This document shows, piece by piece, positions 15,851 through 24,050 of a stretch of 64,000 bases of DNA (position 1 is its first letter; every line of letters begins with the position of its first letter). The translations under genes were made by a program, and so were the position numbers. The notes under the pieces were generated by a model, which saw only the letters and a list, made by a program, of their open reading frames with translations, did not search any database and was not told where the DNA came from. The stretch is from NCBI GenBank assembly GCA_019114205.1, contig DXFY01000014.1, positions 1-64,000 of the forward strand. Reading direction: 5' to 3'. Source of the DNA: Candidatus Tidjanibacter gallistercoris (GTDB taxonomy: Bacteria; Bacteroidota; Bacteroidia; Bacteroidales; Rikenellaceae).

Positions 15851-16842
15851 TTTCGGGGCCAGACCTTTCTGTTGCCCCGCTCCCTGCCGATGGCTTTTTC
15901 GCGTAGGGCCGGTGTTGCCCTGCAGTGTACCTACGCTTCGTCGCGGTCGGCAGGGGGCATTTCCTCCGGCGCACAGGATTTTTATGGTCGTTGGTGTGTA
16001 TTGGGTTGGTTATTAGTATGTTGTCTCGGAAATTGAAGATGCCGTCCCAGGCATTTTCCCCCTTCTGTCAGCCGTATTTCGGGGCGGAATGTCCGCAAGA
16101 CCGGCGCTTTCCGTCGGTTATGACAGGAGCAAAAACCGCATTCTGTCCGTCCATTTTCACCGTTTCGTCCGTCCATTGTGTCCGGGCAGTAGTCCGTCCA
16201 TTCCGATGTCTCTACGTACTTTGGTGACGACAACATGCTGTAAGTTAGTTGTTTGAACTCGATGCCGTTCCGGGAAAGGCTCCGACCGTATGCTGACGGA
16301 ACATGCCCGGCCTGCTGCTCCTTCTGTCCGCACGGGAAAGCCCGGTGCAAAAGCCTGCCCGTTCCGATTTTTCAGCTGGTTTTCGGCTTCGGATGCTGCG
16401 ATGTATGAAAGGGAGGAGTGTACGTTATTATGGCCTCGATGTAAGGTAGTTGCGAACGGAACCGGATGCTGCGGCAAAAAGACGGAGGGAACGTCCTTGC
16501 CTGTATTGCGACAGGCAGGATGTACATCGTTCGGCCTCGCCGCAGCGACCCATACATCCGGCCTTGCGCCGCATCGAATGCCGCCGGACATTATGCTGGC
16601 TGATACCGGAGTCATACATTTCGTTTCATGCCGTTCATGTCCGCTCGCATGCCTCGTGCACTATCATTCACATGGTTGCATCCACCGACGAATCATAATC
16701 CATCCTCTTCGTTTTCTGTATTATGAATAGCGCAGCAGGTATTCTTCGCATGGGATTTTTTCTTTGTCTGTCCGGGAATTTGTCTTTCCGTATCCCGAAG
16801 TTCGTGCCCGGTGCCGGATTATGATATGCGGCGATTTCCGAC

Positions 16843-16850
16843 TACATTTG
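16843..16850 (+). promoter_or_regulatory. -7 box (TACATTTG) of recQ
   Basis: It matches the Bacteroidetes TAnnTTTG element and ends only four bases before the recQ ATG at 16855. A good TTTG -33 box at the right distance is not seen. Confidence 0.4.
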
Positions 16851-16854
16851 CGGT

Positions 16855-18771
16855 ATGAACAGAAGCGCCATTACGGACGCGCATCTTGCGGATGCGTTGA
16901 AGCGGTACTGGGGATACGATGCGTTGCGGGGTACCCAACCCCGGACGATACGCTGCGTGCTGGACGGCCGCGACACGCTCGCCCTGATGCCGACCGGCGG
17001 TGGCAAGTCGCTGACCTACCAGTTGCCCGGCCTGCTGATGGACGGGCTGTGCGTGGTCGTGACGCCGCTCGTGGCCCTGATGAAAGACCAAGTGGATTCG
17101 CTCCGGCGGCGGGGCATATCGGCCGTTGCCATCCACTCCGGCATGAGCCCCCGCAACATCGACATCACTCTCGACAACTGCGTGTACGGCGACATCAAGT
17201 TCCTGTACGTATCGCCCGAACGGATAGCGGGCGAATTGTTCACGGTACGGCTCGCCCGGATGAACGTGAATCTGATTGCAGTGGACGAGGCGCACTGCAT
17301 CTCGCAGTGGGGATACGATTTCCGTCCCGCCTACCTGCGCATCGCCCGCATGCGCGAGCTGCTGCCGGATGCCCCGGTGCTCGCGCTGACGGCATCAGCT
17401 ACGGAACACGTGGCGCAGGACATCATGGACAAGCTGCGGTTCCGGGAACCGAATGTCGTGCGGAGCGATTATTCCCGTCCGAACCTTTCCTTTTCCGTCC
17501 GGCGTACGGACGACCGGAAGGGGCAGCTGCTGCGGATAACGGAGCGCGTACCCGGCAGCGGCATCGTCTATGTCCGGACGCGGGATGCCGCCGAGCTGCT
17601 CGCTGCCGAGTTGAAGGAGGCGGGGGTGAAGGCGGACTATTACCATGCGGGCCTGCCTTACGGCGAGCGGAATGCGCGGCAGAACGAGTGGACGGAGGGT
17701 ACCACGCGCGTGATGGTGGCGACCAATGCGTTCGGTATGGGTATCGACAAGCCCGATGTCCGTTTCGTGGTGCATTACGGGCTTTGCGCTTCGCTGGAGG
17801 AGTATTATCAGGAAGCTGGCCGGGCGGGGAGGGACGGCCGCCGGTCGTATGCCGTACTGCTGGTCGCTTCGGACGACCGGGAACGGCTCGCACGCCGTTT
17901 CGCTTCGGAATTTCCGTCCATCGCACAGATAAAGGATATCTACGTCCGGTTGATGAATTATCTGGGCATCGCCATAGGCGAAGGGAAGTTCTATTCCGTG
18001 TCGTTCAACCTGTTCGACTTCTGCGCCCGCAACAGACTTTTTATAGGAACCGTGCAGAACGCACTGAAAATCCTCCAGCAGAACGGCTACCTCGTTTTTA
18101 CGGACGACGAGGAGAATCCCGCCCGGCTGATGTTTTGCGTCAGCCGCGATGACCTTTATTCGCTGCGCGTTCAGCGCGACGACCTGGACAACATCCTGCG
18201 GACCATCCTGCGTCTGTATACGGGGGTGTTCACCGGTCTGCGTCCGGTGGACGTGCAGGAGATGGCCATCTACACCGGCTATACCGAGGAACGCGTGATG
18301 GAACTCCTCAAGACGCTCTGGCGGCTGCATGTGATACGTTTCGTGCCGAAGAACCGCAGCCCGATGGTCTTTCTTTCCGACAACCGTCTGCCGGATGCCG
18401 ACATCTATATCGCCCCGCAGACATACGATGTGCGCAAGGAGATGGCTGCCGGGAGATTGGATGCCGTATTCGATTATGCCGAAAATACGGAACGTTGCCG
18501 GAGCGTCGTGCTGCAGGAGTATTTCGGACAGCAGGATGCCGTTCCGTGCGGCGTGTGCGATGTATGCCTGGCCCGGCGCAGGCGCGGCGGCGTGTCGGAG
18601 GATGTTCGGGACGCCATTCTGCGCTTCATTCCCGACGGAGGTATCGGTCTGAAGGAGCTGGCCGGTAAGTGCGCCGCACCGCAGGAGCGGGTGGCTGCCG
18701 CGGTGGATTCCCTGATGGTGGCGGGTAAAATTTCGGTGATGCCGAACGGATTACTCGTGATTAATCGGTAA
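16855..18771 (+). CDS. recQ: ATP-dependent DNA helicase RecQ
   Basis: A 638-residue superfamily-2 helicase that unwinds DNA 3' to 5' in recombination and fork repair. Helicase motifs are in order: MPTGGGKS (Walker A, 45-52), TPLVALMKDQVDSL, DEAHCISQWG (144-153, DEAH plus the RecQ aromatic loop), LTASAT, and motif VI QEAGRAGRDG. The zinc-binding domain is complete (ERCRSVVLQEYFG with CGVCDVC, about 546-568), followed by a winged-helix region. The C-terminal part after the zinc site is short, and I see no clear HRDC domain. It is followed after 45 bases by a DEDD exonuclease gene, so the two may be co-expressed. Confidence 0.96.
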   Translation: MNRSAITDAHLADALKRYWGYDALRGTQPRTIRCVLDGRDTLALMPTGGGKSLTYQLPGLLMDGLCVVVTPLVALMKDQVDSLRRRGISAVAIHSGMSPRNIDITLDNCVYGDIKFLYVSPERIAGELFTVRLARMNVNLIAVDEAHCISQWGYDFRPAYLRIARMRELLPDAPVLALTASATEHVAQDIMDKLRFREPNVVRSDYSRPNLSFSVRRTDDRKGQLLRITERVPGSGIVYVRTRDAAELLAAELKEAGVKADYYHAGLPYGERNARQNEWTEGTTRVMVATNAFGMGIDKPDVRFVVHYGLCASLEEYYQEAGRAGRDGRRSYAVLLVASDDRERLARRFASEFPSIAQIKDIYVRLMNYLGIAIGEGKFYSVSFNLFDFCARNRLFIGTVQNALKILQQNGYLVFTDDEENPARLMFCVSRDDLYSLRVQRDDLDNILRTILRLYTGVFTGLRPVDVQEMAIYTGYTEERVMELLKTLWRLHVIRFVPKNRSPMVFLSDNRLPDADIYIAPQTYDVRKEMAAGRLDAVFDYAENTERCRSVVLQEYFGQQDAVPCGVCDVCLARRRRGGVSEDVRDAILRFIPDGGIGLKELAGKCAAPQERVAAAVDSLMVAGKISVMPNGLLVINR

Positions 18772-18816
18772 CTTTGCGGGCTGCCTGCCCGGCGGGCGTA
18801 ACCTCGCGCTGCGACG

Positions 18817-19401
18817 ATGAGCCGTTTCCAGACCAACATAACGAACGAAGAGATTGCGGCGATGCCCAAATGCTTTTTTCCCGGTACGGTCGAGATTATC
18901 GACACCGAGGAGAAGGCGGTCGCGGCATGCGCCTACCTCATGACGCAGCCGGCGCTCGGCTTCGATACCGAAACGCGCCCTTCGTTCAAGGCGGGAGTGT
19001 CGAACCGGACGGCACTGTTGCAGCTCTCTTCGGCCGACCGGTGTTTCCTGTTCCGGCTGTCGCAGATGAAGTTCGTGCGGGATGTGGCCCGCGTGCTGGA
19101 AAATGGCGATGTGTTGAAGGTTGGGGCCGCCGTGCGCGACGATATCAAGGGGCTGCAGAAGCTTCGCTGGTTCCGGCCGCAGGGGTTCGTGGATTTGCAG
19201 AACGTCGCGGGAGCGTGGGGCATCGAGGAGAAAAGCGTGCGCAAGCTCGCGGCCATCGTGCTCGGATGTTCGGTTTCCAAGGCGCAGCGGCTGAGCAACT
19301 GGGAGGCGGCCGCTTTCACGAAAGCGCAGGTGAGCTATGCCGCGACGGACGCATGGGTATGCCTCGAAATTTACGACAGACTGATGAAGGAACCCAAATG
19401 A
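18817..19401 (+). CDS. 3'-5' exonuclease of the DEDDy (RNase D-like) superfamily
   Basis: A 194-residue single-domain exonuclease. Exo I is FDTET (Asp50, Glu52), Exo II includes the Asp pair in GAAVRDDIKG (about 108-109), and Exo III is YAATDAW with Tyr174 and Asp178, giving the complete DEDDy set. There is no HRDC domain, so it is not full-length RNase D; small stand-alone proteins of this kind are usual in Bacteroidales. It could process RNA or DNA 3' ends; the substrate cannot be read from the sequence. It lies 45 bases after recQ, and its stop overlaps the next start as ATGA, so translation is probably coupled with rlmI. Confidence 0.9.
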   Translation: MSRFQTNITNEEIAAMPKCFFPGTVEIIDTEEKAVAACAYLMTQPALGFDTETRPSFKAGVSNRTALLQLSSADRCFLFRLSQMKFVRDVARVLENGDVLKVGAAVRDDIKGLQKLRWFRPQGFVDLQNVAGAWGIEEKSVRKLAAIVLGCSVSKAQRLSNWEAAAFTKAQVSYAATDAWVCLEIYDRLMKEPK

Positions 19402-20582
19402 CGAAGATATATTTGAAACGCGGCAAGGAGGAGTCGCTCGGCCGCCGGCATCCGTGGGTGTTTTCGGGTGCCATCGAACGTGTGGAAGGCGAACCGGCCG
19501 AAGGCGACGTGGTGGACGTCTTTTCGCGGCAGGGGATGTTTCTTGCGCGGGGGCACTATCAGATAGGCTCCATTGCGGTGCGCATACTCGCCTTCCGGCA
19601 GGAGGACATCGACGAGCGCTGGTGGCGGGAACGGCTGCGGGCAGCCCGTGCAGTACGGCTTGCGGCAGGGCTTCCCGATGCTCCGGCGACGGACTGTTAC
19701 CGGCTGGTGCACGGCGAAGGCGACGGGCTGCCGGGACTCGTGGTGGATATCTACGGCGATACTGCCGTCATGCAGGCCCACAGTGTCGGGATGTACGCCT
19801 CGCGCAGGGCGATATGCGAAGCGTTGGTGGCGGTATACGGCGGCGCGCTCGCGGCCGTATACGACAAGAGTGCGCAGACGCTTCCCTATAAGGCGGATGC
19901 GGGTGCCCGCGACGGTTATCTGTACGGCGGGGGCGACGCCACGGAACGGATTGTCTCCGAATACGGCAACCGGTTCCGTGTGGACTGGGGTACCGGTCAG
20001 AAGACCGGTTTTTTCCTCGACCAGCGCGAAAACAGGGAACTCGTCCGGCAGTACAGCCGCGGTCGTATCGTGCTCAATACGTTCAGCTATACGGGCGGTT
20101 TTTCGGTGTATGCCCTTGCCGGCGGCGCGAAGGAGGTCGTGTCGGTAGACAGTTCGGCTGCGGCCGTCCGGCTCGCGGAGCAGAACGTGGCGCTGAATTT
20201 CGGCGACGGAGCACCGCACGAAGGCGTTGCCTCCGACGTGTTCGATTACCTGAAAATGTCCGGCCGACATTTCGACCTCATCGTTCTCGACCCTCCGGCT
20301 TTCGCGAAACACCATAAGGTGCTCGGCAATGCCGTGAAAGGATATACGCGCCTGAATGCGAAGGCGCTCGCACAGATAGCTCCCGGCGGTATCCTCTTCA
20401 CCTTCAGTTGTTCGCAGGCTGTGAGCCGCGAACTGTTCCGCACGGCGGTGTTTACCGCTGCGGCCATCGCCGGACGCAACGTACGCATCCTCCATCAACT
20501 GACGCAGCCGGCCGACCATCCCGTGAACATCTATCATCCGGAAGGCGAGTACCTGAAAGGGCTCGTCCTGTATGTGGAATGA
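19398..20582 (+). CDS. rlmI: 23S rRNA cytosine-C5 methyltransferase RlmI-like
   Basis: A 394-residue SAM-dependent methyltransferase. The frame is open much further upstream, but the ATG at 19398 overlaps the exonuclease stop and begins the conserved domain (MTKIYLKRGKEESL, then HPWVFSGAIERVEG), an N-terminal PUA-like fold. The Rossmann core has NTFSYTGGFSVYALAGGA (about 225) for SAM binding, LDPPAFAK (about 296, motif IV) and the catalytic Cys region FSCSQAV (about 335). By similarity it methylates C1962 of 23S rRNA. The length matches RlmI. Confidence 0.92.
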   Translation: MTKIYLKRGKEESLGRRHPWVFSGAIERVEGEPAEGDVVDVFSRQGMFLARGHYQIGSIAVRILAFRQEDIDERWWRERLRAARAVRLAAGLPDAPATDCYRLVHGEGDGLPGLVVDIYGDTAVMQAHSVGMYASRRAICEALVAVYGGALAAVYDKSAQTLPYKADAGARDGYLYGGGDATERIVSEYGNRFRVDWGTGQKTGFFLDQRENRELVRQYSRGRIVLNTFSYTGGFSVYALAGGAKEVVSVDSSAAAVRLAEQNVALNFGDGAPHEGVASDVFDYLKMSGRHFDLIVLDPPAFAKHHKVLGNAVKGYTRLNAKALAQIAPGGILFTFSCSQAVSRELFRTAVFTAAAIAGRNVRILHQLTQPADHPVNIYHPEGEYLKGLVLYVE

Positions 20583-20741
20583 CCGGTGCGGCGTGCGGCA
20601 CGCAGGGTTATGGCTTGCCTGCGCTGCGACGGAATGGCACGAGCCGGACGACTCGCCGGATGTAGGGGCAATGGCCGGCGGGCGCCGTTATGTGCGGCGG
20701 ATATGAAGTATGGAGGGGGCGGAACAGCCTGCCGCGACAGG

Positions 20742-21014
20742 TTATCTGACCAGTTCGCTGAGTTCGTTGCCCGGACGGAATTTGACGATGTTTTTCGCCG
20801 CTATCCGGATGGGAGCGCCGTTGCGCGGGTCTCTGCCCGTGCGGGCGTGCTTCCTTTCTATGAGAAACGTCCCGAACCCCGAAAGGGTGATTTTGTCGCC
20901 GTTCCGCAGCGTGGCGGCGGTTATCTTCATGAAGGCTTCGAGGCCTTTTTTCGCTTCCCCTTTCGACAGTCCCGTTTCCGAAGCGATGGATTCGATGAGT
21001 TGTGTCTTGTTCAT
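20742..21014 (-). CDS. HU-family DNA-binding protein
   Basis: A 90-residue histone-like protein that bends DNA and organises the nucleoid. The start at 21014 gives MNKTQLIESIASETGLSKGEAKKGLEAF, the typical dimerisation helices; the beta-arm contains GFGTF and RKHARTGRDPRNGAPIRI with the Pro-containing tip, and the C-terminus is NIVKFRPGNEL. Length and features are canonical. The frame is open to 21398, but the region upstream of 21014 runs into a promoter and the antisense of the tRNA. It is convergent with rlmI and has its own promoter at 21080-21110. Confidence 0.95.
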   Translation of the reverse strand: MNKTQLIESIASETGLSKGEAKKGLEAFMKITAATLRNGDKITLSGFGTFLIERKHARTGRDPRNGAPIRIAAKNIVKFRPGNELSELVR

Positions 21015-21079
21015 TTTAAGTCGGTGATATGTGATTGCATTTCGTTGCGACGGTACGCTGCACAATACGTCCATCCATA

Positions 21080-21110
21080 CAAAATAACTAAAAAAAACCT
21101 TTTGCTCCAA
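21080..21110 (-). promoter_or_regulatory. Promoter of the HU gene
   Basis: On the minus strand, TTGG (21107-21110), a 19-base spacer and TTATTTTG (21080-21087) fit the Bacteroidetes promoter with one mismatch in the -7 box. The predicted leader is about 60 bases. Confidence 0.55.
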
Positions 21111-21249
21111 GCGTTTGTCTGTCGGGCCTCCGAAAGAAAGGGGGAAACGCAGCCCTGCGTGCGCCTTTCGGCTGGATGTTTCGGCTCCGGTCGTGCGGAA
21201 CGGTCGGGTGCCGTTCGGTGCTGCGGAATTTTTGCCTGCGTATGTACGG

Positions 21250-21281
21250 TTTGGATAAGTCGAAAAGTGGTTATACTTTTG
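21250..21281 (+). promoter_or_regulatory. Promoter of tRNA-Ser
   Basis: TTTG (21250-21253), a 20-base spacer and TACTTTTG (21274-21281) make an exact Bacteroidetes promoter. The expected start site, about 5 to 7 bases downstream, coincides with the first base of the tRNA at 21287. Confidence 0.85.
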
Positions 21282-21286
21282 TCTAC

Positions 21287-21371
21287 GGAAAGATGGCAGA
21301 GTGGTCGATTGCGGCGGTCTTGAAAACCGTTGAGCTGCAAGGCTCCGGGGGTTCGAATCCCTCTCTTTCCG
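21287..21371 (+). tRNA. tRNA-Ser (anticodon UGA)
   Basis: An 85-base cloverleaf. The acceptor stem GGAAAGA pairs with TCTTTCC (21364-21370) and the discriminator is G21371. The anticodon loop reads CTTGAAA, giving anticodon TGA. A long class-II variable arm (TGAGCTGCAAGGCTC region) is as expected for serine, and the T arm contains GGTTCGAATCC. CCA is not encoded. No integrated element with duplicated tRNA 3' sequence is evident. Confidence 0.96.
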
Positions 21372-21372
21372 C

Positions 21373-21485
21373 CGAAGATGATTCATGCCGGAAGGCATGG
21401 GTTCGAAACAGTACGGGCAACCGCAAGATTTCTTGCAGGTTGCCCGTACTGCTTCGAACCGTCTTGGCAGGACGCATCATCTTCG
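21373..21485. repeat. 113-base nested inverted repeat abutting tRNA-Ser
   Basis: An outer stem CGAAGATGAT (21373-21382) pairs with ATCATCTTCG (21476-21485). An inner stem of about 28 bp pairs 21400-21428 with 21431-21460 (GTTCGAA-CAGTACGGGCAACC and its complement, plus GCAAGA/TCTTGC). The outer arm begins two bases after the tRNA. There is no T tract, so it is not a standard terminator. Confidence 0.85.
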
Positions 21486-21800
21486 TGTAGCCTTCCCTCT
21501 TTCGGGAAAGACGAGCGAAGCGAAGTCAATCCCGAAGGTTGCGTGTGTAGTCGATTACCGGGGTGTGTCCGGAAATGCTGTAACCGTTGCAGGCAATCTT
21601 GCAGGTTGCCCGTACTGCTTCGAACTGTCCTGGCAGGACGCATCATCTTCGTGCAGCCTTCCCTCTTTCGGGAAAGACGAGCGAAGCGAAGTCAATCCCG
21701 AAGGTTGTGTGTGTATTCGATTACCGGGGTGTGTCCGGAAATGCTGTAACTGTTACAGGCAATCTTGCAGGTTGCCCGTACTGCATTCAACCGTCCGCGA
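21432..21800. repeat. 166-bp tandem repeat, two full copies and a partial third
   Basis: CTTGCAGGTTGCCCGTACTG occurs at 21432, 21598 and 21764 with an exact 166-base offset. The two full copies are roughly 95% identical by eye. Each contains GGGAAAGACGAGCGAAGCG followed by CAATCCC, which can form a further hairpin. The first 29 bases of the unit are the right arm of the large inverted repeat. Confidence 0.92.
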
Positions 21801-22136
21801 CGGGATATTTCATCTTTGGATTGCCGCTCCTTGCCGGGAATGGAGTCAATCTTCTTCGTCCTTTCGCAGAGGGAGCATTTCGCTTGTGTCGCATTCCGTA
21901 TTTCTGATATGTTCATCTGCCGTAAGTACGGTTTCTTGTGTATTCTTCGTGCTTGCTCTTGCGCCGACGGTTCGGGCCGTTCTCGATGACAGGAACGGCA
22001 GAACCCTCGCGTTTCCGTCACTCGTTCGGGGAAGATGTCGGGACAGTTGCAGGTATTCGTCATTTTTTGTCGTTTTTTAAATCGTTTGCAGGCTTTGTTC
22101 CGTCATATGGGCGAACGGCCGTTAAAAATGATTTTT

Positions 22137-22616
22137 ATGAATGGAAAAAGATTGGATGAACTGGAACGTGTCATTGTCCTGTATCAGGATATGCTGTTTC
22201 GATTTGCGTTCTTTCGTACGGGTTCGCGTGCGGATGCCGAGGACATCGTTCAGGAGGTATTCCTGAAGATGTTCGACAGCGGACGCGATTTGTCGCATGT
22301 CTGCAACCTGAAAAGCTATCTGTACAGATGTGTTGCCAATGCCTGTGCCGATTGGCGGAAGGGACGGTGCGACGTCGGAGGACTGCCTGCCGACCGGGCG
22401 GCGGAAGAGGAGACGGACGGAGCGTGGAAGGAGGAGTACGAACGCATCGACCGGCTCTTGGCCGGCATACCGTGCGAACAGGCCGAAGTGATTCGGATGA
22501 GGTGTATCGATGGGTTGGGTTTCGGAGAAATCGCCGACATGCTCGGAATCCCGTTGCCTACTGCCAAGTCGCGTTTCCGGTACGGTATCGAAAAATTACG
22601 AACGGTTAAAAAATGA
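22137..22616 (+). CDS. ECF-type RNA polymerase sigma factor
   Basis: A sigma factor of 159 residues from the ATG at 22137 (MNGKRLDELERV); the ATG at 22128 is an alternative and the frame is open to 22035. Region 2 reads VLYQDMLFRFAFFRTGSRADAEDIVQEVFLKMF with LKSYLYRCVANACADWRK. Region 4 is LAGIPCEQAEVIRMRCIDGLGFGEIADMLGIPLPTAKSRFRYGIEKL, with the HTH at the end. It overlaps the next gene, encoding a zinc anti-sigma-like protein, by 4 bases, the standard sigma/anti-sigma layout. The inducing signal is unknown. Confidence 0.9.
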   Translation: MNGKRLDELERVIVLYQDMLFRFAFFRTGSRADAEDIVQEVFLKMFDSGRDLSHVCNLKSYLYRCVANACADWRKGRCDVGGLPADRAAEEETDGAWKEEYERIDRLLAGIPCEQAEVIRMRCIDGLGFGEIADMLGIPLPTAKSRFRYGIEKLRTVKK

Positions 22617-23899
22617 TGAAAATGATGAATTGCGATGAATTCAGAAACAGTTGCGGCGATTTCCCGGAGGGAGGTATGCCGGACGATATGAGGGAACATG
22701 CCGCGCATTGCCGCGGTTGTGCGGAATATTACGCGACCGTTCGGTCGCTTGTTCCGCGTGAAGCGGTGTCGGCGCCGGCTTCTCTGAAGGGAAGGATACT
22801 GGCCGAAGCGGTCTCCGGCAGGAAGAAACGGTTTCGGCACAGGAAGGAAGGAGCATGGTATGCCGTGGCTGCCGCACTGCTTGCAGGTGTCGTGCTGGCG
22901 GTAACGACGGTCGCAGGACCGGGACGGGCGGTAGCCGCGGTTTCGCTGCTGGACGGCTCCGTGGCGCGCATGTCGGAGGTCCGGAATATGGTAATGCGGG
23001 TTCGGGTGCGGACGACGCCTTACGAGGGGTTCGGTTTTATCGACACGAACGCCGATTTTGTCGGACACGAACTGACCGTTTTGTTCGGAGAGCCGTTCTG
23101 CTGGCGGCTCGACAAGGGAGGACGTACGGCAGTGTCGGACGGAGCTGCCCGTTATATGTGGCTTTCTGGGACAGGATATGGCGTGAGGAGCGAGAACGGA
23201 GCGTCGTTCGAGGAGTGGTTTTCCGTGTTGCTGGACCCTCGTCTGGTACTTATGAAGGAAAAGGAGGCGGCGGAAAGGCACGAGGGAGTCCGGTATGCGG
23301 TGCGTCGCGGGGACGGAGCGATTCGAATGACCGTCCGTGCGAAAGCACGCGGCGATTTCGACAATGACTATATGCTCAACAGCTCGATTGAGGAGTCGGA
23401 TACGCGCCGCGAATACACGTTCGACGAGGCTACCGGCCTGTTGAAAACACTTAAGGTATACGTGCTGCACGGGCGGGAGAAAACGCTGGTCATGGACGTG
23501 GAGTCGGTGGAATACGATACGCGAATCGACGAGCGTGCGGTTGTAGCCCTTCCCGACGGTTGCGTTTGGCGCGATGTCGGCAGCCGTACGGTGACCGATG
23601 GCAGGATACTGTCGGGGGCACCGGAAGAGGCGGCGGCTTTTCTGTTCGGCGCATTCGGCCGTTATGATTCCGACGGTGCTTCGGAGGTGCTGGCGGAGTT
23701 GTACGACCCGGAGGATTTGTTCTCCGTTTACGGCGGGGCTGAGTTGGCAGGTACGGGCGAGACGTTCCGTTCGGGACTTTACCCCGGAGTATTCCTGCCG
23801 GTCGATGTCGTACTGCGGGACGGAACGGAACGAAGGCTGATACTGGCGCTGAGGAACGACAATCCCGCCGGTATCTGGACCGTAGACGGCGGACTGTAA
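22613..23899 (+). CDS. ZAS-type anti-sigma factor with a large periplasmic domain
   Basis: A 428-residue protein. The cytosolic N-terminus contains the zinc anti-sigma motif His29-x3-Cys33-x2-Cys36 (EHAAHCRGC), which should hold the sigma factor encoded just upstream. One membrane helix (WYAVAAALLAGVVLAVTTVAG) spans about 82-102. The remaining ~325 residues are periplasmic and beta-rich (RVRVRTTPYEGFGFID, WRLDKGGRTAV, EYTFDEATGLL), which recalls the RseB/LolA-like lipid-binding folds found in some sigma regulators. That fold assignment is an impression only. The last ~80 residues form a separate alpha/beta segment. The gene overlaps the sigma gene by 4 bases. Confidence 0.8.
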   Translation: MMKMMNCDEFRNSCGDFPEGGMPDDMREHAAHCRGCAEYYATVRSLVPREAVSAPASLKGRILAEAVSGRKKRFRHRKEGAWYAVAAALLAGVVLAVTTVAGPGRAVAAVSLLDGSVARMSEVRNMVMRVRVRTTPYEGFGFIDTNADFVGHELTVLFGEPFCWRLDKGGRTAVSDGAARYMWLSGTGYGVRSENGASFEEWFSVLLDPRLVLMKEKEAAERHEGVRYAVRRGDGAIRMTVRAKARGDFDNDYMLNSSIEESDTRREYTFDEATGLLKTLKVYVLHGREKTLVMDVESVEYDTRIDERAVVALPDGCVWRDVGSRTVTDGRILSGAPEEAAAFLFGAFGRYDSDGASEVLAELYDPEDLFSVYGGAELAGTGETFRSGLYPGVFLPVDVVLRDGTERRLILALRNDNPAGIWTVDGGL

Positions 23900-24050
23900 C
23901 CGGCCCTGCCGGGTAATCGGTCCGGTTTGTACGAGCCGCCGCGGGTGTTTCGGTGCCTGCGGCGGCTTTGGCGTGAAATGTGCGGTCGGACGGGAAGCGT
24001 CTCCCGGATGCTGTGCGACGGGATGATGCGTCACTTAAAAAATACAGGAT

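Larger units (their letters stand above)
14260..16854. other. 2.6-kb geneless stretch between the island and recQ
   Basis: No open frame on either strand has protein-like composition. The stretch contains an AT-rich segment (14340-14400), a two-copy 219-bp repeat (14642-15112) and a 48-bp minisatellite (15456-15850). From about 15860 to 16840 I see neither a gene nor a repeat. Frames that stay open here do so because the 48-bp unit is a multiple of three. Confidence 0.6.
21372..22136. other. Repeat-bearing gap between tRNA-Ser and the second sigma gene
   Basis: This gap contains the large hairpin at 21373-21485 and the 166-bp repeats from 21432 to about 21800. The rest up to 22136 shows no credible gene. 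Confidence 0.6.

Noticed and set aside
21287-21371. tRNA-Ser as an integration site for a mobile element
   Set aside because: No second copy of the tRNA 3' end and no integrase gene were found nearby; the adjacent repeats do not contain tRNA sequence.
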